A stretch of 39,178 nt of DNA from a bacterium (GTDB taxonomy: Bacteria; CLD3; SB21), in contig JAEUSJ010000004.1 of assembly GCA_016788215.1 (NCBI GenBank), positions 20,410 through 59,587 of the forward strand, given 5' to 3'. Shown in pieces: positions 27,201 to 34,961 of this stretch. Each line of letters starts with the position of its first letter. Positions within the stretch are counted from its first letter, which is position 1. Under the pieces are notes generated by a model. It was not told where the DNA came from. It saw nothing but the letters and a program-made list of their open reading frames with translations, and ran no database searches. The position numbers and the translations under genes were made by a program.

Positions 27201-27579
27201 ATTGGCTGAATTCGGCGAAGCCTTGACCAATCTGCATCTCCTGAAACTTAAGAAACTGAACTCTCCCATCGCCAAATGCGAAGGCAAGGGCGATTTTAAA
27301 GTTGAAAAAATCCGCTACGAAGCGAAAGAAAAACGCGTTTATATCAATGCCGATCAGTATTTTTCCGGCGTCGCGCCCGAAGTCTGGGAGTATCATATCG
27401 GCGGTTACCAGGTTCCGGAAAAATGGCTGAAAGACCGTAAAGGCCGCGCGCTCAGTTCCGACGACATCCGCCACTATTGCCTCGTGATCACCGTTCTGGA
27501 AAAAACCATCGACATCCAATCCGAACTCGACCCGCTTTTTGACGCGGTGGAGAAGGATATTCTCCAGATCCAATGGTGA
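24298..27579 (+). CDS. Single-chain type IIG/ISP-like restriction-modification enzyme (N6-adenine methylase plus nuclease)
   Basis: Predicted to methylate adenine in its own DNA and cleave unmodified foreign DNA. Numbering from ATG 24298. An N-terminal PD-(D/E)xK nuclease-like stretch is present (Asp58 in GNPDFR, Glu73 and Lys75 in YIEAKTP). A helical linker and an N6-adenine methylase follow, with motif I DPAGGTLTF at about 360 and motif IV NPPY at about 481-484. The C-terminal third is likely the target-recognition part. No helicase motifs are seen, unlike full LlaGI-type ISP enzymes. An in-frame GTG at 24268 is an alternative start. Base composition is mosaic: parts of 25770-25920 and 26260-26910 are clearly AT-richer than the rest. 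A transposase starts 13 bases downstream. Confidence 0.88.
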   Translation: MFDSYLQSLFEITKRGDAREESYYSTLEDLIHSLAKHFDKAKVQVTTLPKKTEAGNPDFRVWDGALSQIGYIEAKTPQTDLREIEESEQLERYLDTFPNVILTNFYEFRLYRKGQKIETVLLARPMIASKLKSVPPAERPDELLKLFERFFEFSLPTTFTAESLARELAIRTRFLRDQVIKEELREATTGHNRILGFYEAFSKHLIAHLKPDEFADLYAQTVTYGLFAARTRSDNGFNRKVAYDLIPKTIGILRDIFHFISYDPPRQLEVIVDDIAEILAAADVRKILHDYSGKGKGSDPIFHFYETFLAEYNPVERERRGVYYTPEPVVSYIVRSVHKILKDEFGHADGLASSAVTVLDPAGGTLTFLAEAAKLAVEEFTGKFGDAAKGRFIEDHVLKHFYAFELMMAPYAAGHLKMGYLLEELGHKLKGDERFQFYLTNTLEMEELAQTSLPGMASLSEESHLAGKVKKDQPILVIIGNPPYSGISANASEKIVRVEKGDNYILNYDIKTVVENGRTFYRLLPKFKKATKNIQIKQKTWIGELIEHFKIIDGDWFGERKHWLQDDYVKFIRFAQWKIDQCGQGVVGLITNHSYLDNPTFRGMRQSLMNSFDEIYVLDLHGNSLKKEKSPDGSKDVNVFDIQQGVAILIMIKKDHRKSENKIYHYELWGERDDKYNFLAKKDRDKTEWNLLKPNSPFYFFVPKEEKHRNRYDRYLPVSEIFPVNVTGIVTARDGFVIDMDERTLEHRIKQFRDLDIHDKIIETTYGLKDTRGWKMSKARKILAKDEEWKQHFTTILYRPFDLRNIYYTPTMVDWGRFELMKHMMQYNLALITPKQFKEESGAYVSRAIIGHKTVSAYDINYLFPLYLYDDPKEIGGVSGGTRGTKYQMSMVLEPEPKYKTKGKTTNISDAVWDAVTDVHGKFATPENIFYYIYAVLYSPKYRKKYAEFLKTDFPRVPFTADKNTFKELAEFGEALTNLHLLKLKKLNSPIAKCEGKGDFKVEKIRYEAKEKRVYINADQYFSGVAPEVWEYHIGGYQVPEKWLKDRKGRALSSDDIRHYCLVITVLEKTIDIQSELDPLFDAVEKDILQIQW

Positions 27580-27592
27580 TTGGATTGATCGA

Positions 27593-28312
27593 ATGATCCG
27601 AAACAGAAAATCCATCCGTCTGCCCGGTTACGATTATGCAAAGCCCGGCGCCTATTTCATGACGGTATGCGTGAAAGATCATGCGCATTTATTCGGTTCC
27701 ATCGAAAAAACCGTCATGCGGGAAAACGAATTTGGGAAAATCGTGCGGAAATGTTGGAATGATTTGCCCCGTCATTACCCGTCGGTGAAATTGGACGCAT
27801 TCGTCATCATGCCGAATCATATTCATGGAATTATTATCATCGTGGATGATGATCATGGCGTCGTAGGGGCAGGTTTGAATGTGGACGTCGTAGGGGCAGG
27901 TTTGAATGTGGACGTAGGGGCAGGTTTGAATGTGGACGTAGGGGCAGGTTTGAATGTGGACATAGGGGCAGGTTTGAATGTGGACATAGGGGCAGGTTTG
28001 AATGTGGACGTAGGGGCAGGTTTGAAACCTGCCCCTACGTCGAAAACCAAAAACAACACACCAAAACGTCACGGTTTGTCCGAAATCATCCGTGCGTTGA
28101 AAACGTTTTCCGCCCGCCGTATCAATGAAATCCGAAAATCGCCCGGCATTTCCGTTTGGCAACGAAATTTTTATGAACATATTATCCGGAACGAATCTGC
28201 GTTAAATCAAATCCGCAAATATATCGAAGCCAATCCTGCGAATTGGCAATTGAACAATGAGAATTCCATTTCCGATGAACTCGCCCACGTCAAAACTTTG
28301 TCAGCCGTTTAG
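27593..28312 (+). CDS. REP-associated (IS200-like, Y1) transposase with repeat insertion
   Basis: HUH-type single-strand transposase of the RAYT group, which handles REP palindromes. From ATG 27593 it has 239 residues. The HUH motif is MPNHIHGI (His76, His78), and the catalytic tyrosine is probably Tyr194 in NFYEHIIRNE. Between them, residues about 91-149 are a low-complexity insert of GAGLNVDV units ending GAGLKPAPT, encoded by tandem copies of a REP half-palindrome (see 27863-28038). The insert falls in the linker between the catalytic core and the tyrosine helix and keeps the frame open, so the protein may still be active. The reading frame continues upstream to 27539, but that overlaps the restriction gene. 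Confidence 0.85.
   Translation: MIRNRKSIRLPGYDYAKPGAYFMTVCVKDHAHLFGSIEKTVMRENEFGKIVRKCWNDLPRHYPSVKLDAFVIMPNHIHGIIIIVDDDHGVVGAGLNVDVVGAGLNVDVGAGLNVDVGAGLNVDIGAGLNVDIGAGLNVDVGAGLKPAPTSKTKNNTPKRHGLSEIIRALKTFSARRINEIRKSPGISVWQRNFYEHIIRNESALNQIRKYIEANPANWQLNNENSISDELAHVKTLSAV
27863..28038 (+). repeat. Tandem 24-base repeats derived from a REP palindrome, inside the transposase gene
   Basis: Six units starting GTAGGGGCAGG (or ATAGGGGCAGG) and ending GAATGTGGAC begin at 27863, 27890, 27914, 27938, 27962 and 27986. An extra GTC follows the first. The seventh, at 28010-28038, is a complete palindrome with arms GTAGGGGCAGGTTT and AAACCTGCCCCTAC around one base. All units are multiples of three bases. 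The full palindrome has the form of a dispersed REP element. Confidence 0.93.
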
Positions 28313-28742
28313 AAGTGATACATGCGAGCAGCGGCCCGGCGTTTGAATGTGATATTCTGAACTTTCCCACAAATAATCCCTTGCACAATTCCGCTAAATG
28401 CAGTATATACCTACATATCCAACAAAAAAATTGAGGCTCCCGTCTATAATTATCCAGGGTTTACTCTCTTTTCAAAAAAAAACCTTTTTGAACGTAATTC
28501 CGACCTAATTAAGTTGATCGAAAAAAACTAAAATACGATCAACCCCATTATACATAAATTAGTAAACCATTCTAATTATCCATCTGCAAACCGGCTTCTT
28601 AAGAGCGGTTAAGGAGAAGTGTCTCTCATTGTTATTCGAATCGTGACAATGATTGGATAAACGATAATTTGGCCAGCCTTGGCGGGAAAGGCCGGAAAAG
28701 ACCGCCTTTCCGTCGACACAAAGAAATAAAAAGAAGGTAAGA
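28313..28742. promoter_or_regulatory. 430-base leader of the kinase array with two inverted repeats
   Basis: No gene was recognised. GTTGATCG (28513-28520) and CGATCAAC (28536-28543) form an 8-base inverted repeat around an A-rich centre, a possible operator or transcript hairpin. GGAAAGGC (28685-28692) and GCCTTTCC (28704-28711) form a hairpin about 30 bases before the first kinase start, without a following T run. AAGAAGG before ATG 28743 is the likely ribosome-binding site. No convincing promoter boxes could be assigned. Confidence 0.4.
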
Positions 28743-31406
28743 ATGATCGGAACTATAATTTCCAATTACAAAATCATTGAGAAACTCGGCGAAGGCGGTA
28801 TGGGTATCGTGTATAAAGCGCACGATACTAAACTTGACCGCGAGGTTGCATTGAAATTTCTCCCCCACTACGTCGCATCCAGCGAGACGGAACGGGCGCG
28901 TTTTCTTCAGGAAGCCAAAGCCGCGGCCACGCTGAATCATCCGAATGTGTGCGTGATCTACGATATTCAGGAAGCCGACGATCAGCAATTTATCGTAATG
29001 GAATATGTGGACGGCATGACCGTGAAACAAAAATTTTCCGAATCGCCATTGAAAATCAGCGATGCGATAAGCTATGCTATTCAAATCGGCGAAGCTTTAC
29101 AGGAAGCGCATGCGAAAGGCATCGTTCACCGCGACGTGAAATCCGAGAACATCATGGTTAATACAAAGAACCAGATCAAGGTGATGGATTTCGGGCTAGC
29201 CAAATTACGCGGCTCGGTCAAACTTACCAAATCGTCCAGTACGACGGGAACACTCGCCTACATGGCGCCGGAACAAATTCAGGGACAGGAGATCGACGCG
29301 CGCGCGGATATTTTTTCGTTTGGCGTCGTTCTGTACGAAATGCTGACAGGCAATACGCCGTTTCGCGGCGAACATGAAGCTGCCATGATGTATTCTATCC
29401 TGAATGAAGAACCGCAGCCGATACAAAAATTCCGCGAAGATATTTCCTCCGAACTGCTTCACGTCCTGCATCGCGCGCTCGAGAAAGATCCCGAAGAAAG
29501 ATATCAGACCGTCAAGGATATGACGATCGATCTGCGACGAATGAAAAAGGAGTCGACGAGAGTGGTGCGTACTCAGGACTTCGGTTCATCTGAAAAAAGC
29601 GGGTCAAAAATAAATTCAAAGCCGATGGAACCTGCATTACCGATGTGGTTTTCAAAAAAATATATTACCGGCGCCGGTATTCTTCTTCTTATCGCATTAG
29701 CTTTCGTTTTCAGGGAATATTTTTTTTCAGGTTCGACGGCCAAGAACGAAAAGAAGACCATGGTCGTGCTTCCGTTTGAAAACCTGGGGCCGAATGACAA
29801 AGACTATTTCGTTGACGGCATGACCGATGAGATCACAAGCCGGTTATCCGGTGTGTCCGGGCTCGGGGTTATCGCCAGAACGAGCGCCATGCAATATAAA
29901 GGCACGTCAAAAACGTTCAAACAAATCGGCGAAGAGTTGGGTGTCAATTACATTTTGCAGGGAACGGTTCGCTGGGAGACGCTGAACGGCGAAACGCATG
30001 TTCGTGTAAACCCCACGGTCATTAAAGTTGAAGACGGGACGCAGGCTTGGTCGCAGTCGATGGAGTCTGTTCTCTCGAGCGCTTTCAAATTACAATCCGA
30101 TATCGCCAGTAAGGTTGCGTCGGCCCTGAACGTTGCATTATTAAAATCCGAGAAACAGACACTCGAAACGGCCTTGACACATAATTCAGAAGCTTATGAC
30201 TATTATCTTAAAGCCGTCCAGTATTCCGAACGAAGTAATTCCTTAAATGATATGGAAATCGGTATTCAGCTCTTGAACCGCGCCATTCAGCTTGATCCCT
30301 CCTTCGCGGCGGCCTATGCTAAACTTTCTTATGTACATTCAAACATTTACTGGTTCTATTACGACCGATCGGAAAGCCGCGTTGAGGAATCCAGGATAGC
30401 CGCAGAAAGAGCCATTCAGCTCGCCCCGCAACTTTCAGAAACCCGCGCAGCTATGGCATGGTATTATTACCACGGGAAACTCGACTATGAGAACGCGCTG
30501 GAACAGTTCTCACTTGCCTTGAAGTACCGCCCTAATAATCCGGATGTAGACTACGGTGTTGCGGCCGTTCTCCGCCGTCAGGGAAAAATGAAAGAGTCCG
30601 TTGAAGCCTTCAAACGATCTATCGCCGGCAACCCGCGCGTAGCGGAGATCGTTCGTCAGTTAGGTGAAACGTTGACGCTGACACGTGATTACGAGGAAGC
30701 GGATACCTATTACAGCAAGGCGATTCTTCTTTCTCCGGATAATATCGACGTCTATTATGAAAAAGCCAAGAGCCTGCTTTTGTGGAAATCTGATTTGGCC
30801 GGCGCGCGAAACATCGTTGAAGACGGAAAACATTTGGGAAAAGTTGGAGGAGAAACGGATTACCTTAATTACCTGAAGTTTCTTATCGAATTATCGCAAG
30901 GCAACTTCAATGACGCAGAAGACGCGTTGAAACCGATGTCGTCATCCGGGGGTCTCAGCGATCAATTTCAGTTTTATCCGACATCCTTACTTCGCGCGCA
31001 GTTGGAAACTTTGCGCGGTAATAAACAAATCGCGGCGGTATGGTTTGACAGCGCCAGGATCTTCATTGAACAGCACCTGAAAACTAATCCGTACGATGAG
31101 CGCGGCTTCAGTTCGCTCGGTATAGCGCTTGCCGGATTGAGTCAAAAGGAAAACGCTATCCGTGCCGGCCTGCGAGGAGTTGAATTACTCCCGATAGAAA
31201 AGGAAGCCTGGCGAGGGGCTTTCCGCATTTACGATCTTGCCAAAATCTATGCGCTGACGGGTGAGCAGGATAAAGCCGTGGACGAACTTGAGCGGCTACT
31301 GTCCATTCCGTCTGAAACATCCACCATTTGGCTAAAAGCAGACCCGGCCTTTGTCTCGCTTCGCGGGAATAAAAGGTTTCAGAAATTAGTCAATGGTGAT
31401 CTTTGA
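28743..31406 (+). CDS. Hanks-type Ser/Thr kinase with TolB-N/FlgO-like and TPR sensor region
   Basis: Membrane receptor kinase of 887 residues. The kinase domain (about 9-270) has a glycine loop GEGGMG (16-21), catalytic Lys38, HRD with Asp131, DFG from 149 and APE near 175-177, so it should be active. After a linker comes one membrane span (about 309-327). Outside lies a domain starting TMVVLPFENLGPNDKDYFVDG (about 339-470), like the TolB-N/FlgO-related module found with adenylate cyclases and kinases. TPR repeats then run to the C-terminus (about 490-880; LNRAIQLDPSFAAAYAKLSY, ALKYRPNNPDVDYGVA). First member of a kinase array on the same strand; substrates are unknown. Confidence 0.93.
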   Translation: MIGTIISNYKIIEKLGEGGMGIVYKAHDTKLDREVALKFLPHYVASSETERARFLQEAKAAATLNHPNVCVIYDIQEADDQQFIVMEYVDGMTVKQKFSESPLKISDAISYAIQIGEALQEAHAKGIVHRDVKSENIMVNTKNQIKVMDFGLAKLRGSVKLTKSSSTTGTLAYMAPEQIQGQEIDARADIFSFGVVLYEMLTGNTPFRGEHEAAMMYSILNEEPQPIQKFREDISSELLHVLHRALEKDPEERYQTVKDMTIDLRRMKKESTRVVRTQDFGSSEKSGSKINSKPMEPALPMWFSKKYITGAGILLLIALAFVFREYFFSGSTAKNEKKTMVVLPFENLGPNDKDYFVDGMTDEITSRLSGVSGLGVIARTSAMQYKGTSKTFKQIGEELGVNYILQGTVRWETLNGETHVRVNPTVIKVEDGTQAWSQSMESVLSSAFKLQSDIASKVASALNVALLKSEKQTLETALTHNSEAYDYYLKAVQYSERSNSLNDMEIGIQLLNRAIQLDPSFAAAYAKLSYVHSNIYWFYYDRSESRVEESRIAAERAIQLAPQLSETRAAMAWYYYHGKLDYENALEQFSLALKYRPNNPDVDYGVAAVLRRQGKMKESVEAFKRSIAGNPRVAEIVRQLGETLTLTRDYEEADTYYSKAILLSPDNIDVYYEKAKSLLLWKSDLAGARNIVEDGKHLGKVGGETDYLNYLKFLIELSQGNFNDAEDALKPMSSSGGLSDQFQFYPTSLLRAQLETLRGNKQIAAVWFDSARIFIEQHLKTNPYDERGFSSLGIALAGLSQKENAIRAGLRGVELLPIEKEAWRGAFRIYDLAKIYALTGEQDKAVDELERLLSIPSETSTIWLKADPAFVSLRGNKRFQKLVNGDL

Positions 31407-31421
31407 AAGTTATCCAAATTA

Positions 31422-31448
31422 AGGTAGCCGCAAGCTTTAGCTTGCGAG
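31422..31448 (+). repeat. REP element, left of transposase
   Basis: AGGTAGC followed by a hairpin with arms CGCAAGCT and AGCTTGCG around TT. It is the inverted counterpart of the element at 31951-31977 and lies 17 bases before the transposase start. Confidence 0.75.
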
Positions 31449-31464
31449 CAGGTACAATCGCAAA

Positions 31465-31950
31465 ATGACACAAATCAAAGAAAAAAAACACAGACTCCCG
31501 AGTGATTTTTATGCGGGATTTGCAACGGTTGCAGTCACGGCGTGTATAGAGGACAGATTTCCGGTTTTCGTCAATTCTAATGTTGTAATTCAATTCTCTG
31601 ACACGCTTATTTCCGAAGCAACGGATAACAATTGTGACGCGCTTATTTATCTTTTCATGCCCGATCATCTTCATGTGATTTTGAAAGGAAAAACTGAAAA
31701 TGCTCAACCTCTAAAAGCCATGAATAAATTCAAGCAAAAAACTGGATATTGGTTTTCACAAAACGCAAAACAAATTCAATGGCAGAAGAGTTATTACGAT
31801 CACTTAATCAGAAATGAAGAAGGTGTTATGACGCAAGTCAGATACATTCTTGACAACCCGGTTCGAAAAGGTATTGTTGCCGATTGGTCAGATTATCCGT
31901 TTAAAGGATCAACTGTTTTCAATTTCAATAAGGAATTGATTGATAATTAG
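31465..31950 (+). CDS. REP-associated tyrosine transposase (Y1/IS200-like)
   Basis: Compact 161-residue HUH transposase. HUH motif MPDHLHVIL (His68, His70), catalytic tyrosine probably Tyr111 in SYYDHLIRNEEG, and a C-terminal helix MTQVRYILDNPVRKGIV typical of RAYTs. It is diverged from the transposase at 27593, so the two belong to different subfamilies. It is flanked by inverted REP elements (31422-31448 and 31951-31977), the standard layout of a RAYT with its cognate repeats. It lies between two kinase genes on the same strand, without interrupting either. It appears intact. Confidence 0.88.
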   Translation: MTQIKEKKHRLPSDFYAGFATVAVTACIEDRFPVFVNSNVVIQFSDTLISEATDNNCDALIYLFMPDHLHVILKGKTENAQPLKAMNKFKQKTGYWFSQNAKQIQWQKSYYDHLIRNEEGVMTQVRYILDNPVRKGIVADWSDYPFKGSTVFNFNKELIDN

Positions 31951-31977
31951 TCCGCAGGCTAAAGCCTGCGCCTACCT
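31951..31977 (-). repeat. REP element, right of transposase
   Basis: Hairpin arms CGCAGGCT and AGCCTGCG around AA, followed by GCCTACCT. Its reverse complement starts AGGTAGG and matches the left element in layout, with GGC/GCC in place of AGC/GCT in the arms. It abuts the transposase stop codon. Confidence 0.75.
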
Positions 31978-31994
31978 AAAGAATTAGGTTCAAC

Positions 31995-34961
31995 ATGATC
32001 GGACAAACCATCTCACATTATAAGATCATAGAAAAACTCGGCGAAGGCGGGATGGGTATCGTGTATAAAGCGCATGACACACAACTGGATCGCTTTGTTG
32101 CGCTGAAATTTCTCCCGCATTATCTCAATTCCGATCCTGTTGAAAAAGAACGGTTCTATCACGAAGCCCGCGCTACCTCCGCCCTCAATCACCCGAACAT
32201 TACGACGATTTACGAAATCGCGGAACATGACGGGCAATTGTACATTGCATTGGAATTCGTTGAGGGATCGACGCTGAAACAACTGGTCAAACATGAAATT
32301 CCATCAAACAAAACCATTCTGGACATTGCGATCCAAGCCTGCGACGGCATATCGACCGCCCATGAAAAAAGCATCGTACACCGCGATATCAAATCCGACA
32401 ACATCATGGTCACGCCCAAAGGCCAGGTCAAGGTCATGGATTTCGGTTTAGCAAAAGTGAAGGGCGCGGTAAAATTAACCAATGCCGGTTCCACGGTCGG
32501 CACGGCGGCGTATATGTCTCCTGAACAGGCGCTCGCCGTAGACGTGGACAACCGCTCCGATATTTTTTCTTTCGGCGTCGTACTGTATGAACTGCTCACG
32601 GCCCACCTACCCTTTCGCGGGGAGCATCAGGCCGCAATAACTTATTCGCTGATTCATGAAGCACCGCAGCCTTTAGCGCGTTTTAATCAATCTGTTTCAC
32701 CGGAGATGGAGCGTATCGTTTTGAAAGCGCTTGAAAAAGATAAGACGGAGCGTTATCAGCATATTGAAGACATGCAGGCCGATCTTCGTAAAGAAATGAA
32801 GAACATGGAATATGCACGAACAGGATACGTCAAAGCGGTTGCCGCCTTGCCGGTTGTGAATGCCGATAAGAATCGGAAAGTGCTGAAATATGCGATCCCC
32901 GCCGTCGTTGCGGTCATTATCATCGCGGCTCTTGTTTTTAATCCCTTCAGCGTACAGATCAATACGCAGAAAACCCAAGCCTCAGAAAAGAACTCACTGG
33001 CGGTCATGTACTTTCAAAACATTGCGGACCCTGAAGATAAAAATCATACCGGCGATATGCTGGCCGATCTTTTGATTACTTCCCTTTCTCAGACCAAAGA
33101 TCTCGAGGTTGTCAGCCGTGAACGATTATACGATATTCAAAAAGAATTCAAAGCCGACTCAAGGATCATTGCCCCGGACATGGCAACCAAAGTGGCACAA
33201 CGCGCCGGCGTAACCACGATGCTTCTCGGATCCATTCTGCAGCACGAGCCCACTCTCGCTGTGACCGCACGAATTATTGATGTTCAAAGCGGAAAGATCC
33301 TCAGCTCCGTTCGCGTGATCGGATACTCGTCGAAACAAATTTTTGCGCTGGTCGATACGCTTGCGCTGCTCATAAGAAACGACCTCCGCATCGCCGATGC
33401 ATCGCCCGATGAAAAAAAATCGGTAACAACGGTGACCACCAATTCCATAGAGGCCTACAGGTCGTACATCGAGGGCGTTGATCTCAATGGGAAATTTCTT
33501 AATGAAGAAGCGTATGTTGCCTTTAAAAAGGCGATAGAACTCGACACCAATTTTGCAATGGCGTATTATGCGCTGGCAACTGCCAGAGGAAATGTAAGCA
33601 GCATGGAACGCAGCGCGTCTTTGCAAAAAGCATACGCTCTCAGCGGCAGACTCCCGGAACGCGAACGTCTGATCATTCAGAACACCTATGTGAGTGATAT
33701 TGAAAATAACCCTGCAAAAGCGGCGGTTTTGATGGAGGAATATATTCAGAAATTCCCGCATGAGAAAGGCGCCTATCTTGAACTTGGAACATATTATGGA
33801 CGCACCGGAGAATTGGAAAAAATGGGATTAACCTACCTTAAGGGAATTCAGGTCGACTCCCTCGATAAGAATTTGTGGAATATTCTTGGTTATCACCAGG
33901 CCGGCGTAAATAACAAAAGCAAAGCTTTGGCCGCGATGGAACGCTATATGAGATTGGCGCCAGCGGAGCCCAATCCCTATGACAGCAAAGGCGATATTTA
34001 TTTTATTTTGGGAGAAACAGACTCGGCGCTGGTTTGGTGGAAAACAGCTCTAAAATTCCGCACGGATTTTATGAGCAGCTGGAAAATCGGTTCACAATAT
34101 CTTTTGCGCGATGATTATGCCCATGCAGAAAAATATCTGCTTCAATATGCCTCGGCGCGAGGAGAAGATCACAAATTATATGTTGACGCCGTTCCACCGC
34201 AAATTGCCATGCGTCAGGGAAAAATGAATTTAGCTATTCGACAAATTCTCGAGTTGCTGCCCAGGCACGCTAAGCAAAAACCCCCCGATCTGATATTTTA
34301 TGATTATGCAGACCTGATCTCCCTTTACGATGAAATAGGAGACTTTGACGCCGCAGAAAAGTATGCTCGAATGAATGCATTGGAGTTACAGAAGGACCCG
34401 GCGTATCCTGTAGCCGGCGCAGATCTATTAGCGTACGTCTTTCACAGAAACGGCAAACAAAATTTGTCTGCAGAACTGATGCACGGCCTTCGAAACAACT
34501 ACGATAGGATGGCGCCTGAAGATAAGGCAAATGTCGATTATACGGACGGCGTACTTGCTTTTGAAAAAGGAGATTATGATGCGGCCCTGAAACATTTTCA
34601 AAATGCAACGGCACGCGCCTTTCCGAATCATGCCCCCCAATATCACATGGCTTTGAGTCTTTTAAAGTCCGGACGAACGGGGGATGCTATAAAGGAGTTT
34701 CATCTTCTTACAAGGCGTTCCCCAATGGGCAATATGTTTTTTGACCTCGATTATCTTCCTTTTTGGAATTACGGAAGTGTCTTTTCCGTAAAGGCGCATT
34801 ACTGGCTTGGCGTAGCCTACGAAAAGCAAGGCGAAAAACAAAAAGCCGTTGCCAAGTACGAAACATTTCTACGGATATGGAAAGATGCGGATTTCAAATC
34901 GAATGAAATAGATGATGCAAAGTTAAGGTTAGCAAAACTTAAAGGAGTTACGGCCCCATGA
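31995..34961 (+). CDS. Hanks-type Ser/Thr kinase with CsgG/TolB-like and TPR sensor region
   Basis: 988-residue membrane kinase. The first 45 residues are almost the same as those of the upstream kinase. Kinase landmarks: GEGGMG (16-21), Lys38, HRD with Asp131, DFG near 149 and SPEQ in place of APE. A single membrane span lies at about 295-315. The extracytoplasmic part begins with a CsgG/TolB-like fold (about 330-475; SLAVMYFQNIADPEDKNHTG, DLEVVSRERLYDIQ, MLLGSILQ, ARIIDVQSGKIL) that differs from that of the first kinase. TPR repeats fill about 485-985. Its stop overlaps the next kinase start by four bases (ATGA), so the two kinases are made from one transcript with coupled translation. Confidence 0.93.
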   Translation: MIGQTISHYKIIEKLGEGGMGIVYKAHDTQLDRFVALKFLPHYLNSDPVEKERFYHEARATSALNHPNITTIYEIAEHDGQLYIALEFVEGSTLKQLVKHEIPSNKTILDIAIQACDGISTAHEKSIVHRDIKSDNIMVTPKGQVKVMDFGLAKVKGAVKLTNAGSTVGTAAYMSPEQALAVDVDNRSDIFSFGVVLYELLTAHLPFRGEHQAAITYSLIHEAPQPLARFNQSVSPEMERIVLKALEKDKTERYQHIEDMQADLRKEMKNMEYARTGYVKAVAALPVVNADKNRKVLKYAIPAVVAVIIIAALVFNPFSVQINTQKTQASEKNSLAVMYFQNIADPEDKNHTGDMLADLLITSLSQTKDLEVVSRERLYDIQKEFKADSRIIAPDMATKVAQRAGVTTMLLGSILQHEPTLAVTARIIDVQSGKILSSVRVIGYSSKQIFALVDTLALLIRNDLRIADASPDEKKSVTTVTTNSIEAYRSYIEGVDLNGKFLNEEAYVAFKKAIELDTNFAMAYYALATARGNVSSMERSASLQKAYALSGRLPERERLIIQNTYVSDIENNPAKAAVLMEEYIQKFPHEKGAYLELGTYYGRTGELEKMGLTYLKGIQVDSLDKNLWNILGYHQAGVNNKSKALAAMERYMRLAPAEPNPYDSKGDIYFILGETDSALVWWKTALKFRTDFMSSWKIGSQYLLRDDYAHAEKYLLQYASARGEDHKLYVDAVPPQIAMRQGKMNLAIRQILELLPRHAKQKPPDLIFYDYADLISLYDEIGDFDAAEKYARMNALELQKDPAYPVAGADLLAYVFHRNGKQNLSAELMHGLRNNYDRMAPEDKANVDYTDGVLAFEKGDYDAALKHFQNATARAFPNHAPQYHMALSLLKSGRTGDAIKEFHLLTRRSPMGNMFFDLDYLPFWNYGSVFSVKAHYWLGVAYEKQGEKQKAVAKYETFLRIWKDADFKSNEIDDAKLRLAKLKGVTAP

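Noticed and set aside
27863-28038. Tandem repeats considered as a CRISPR array
   Set aside because: Units are contiguous without unique spacers, lie in frame inside a transposase gene and derive from a palindrome.
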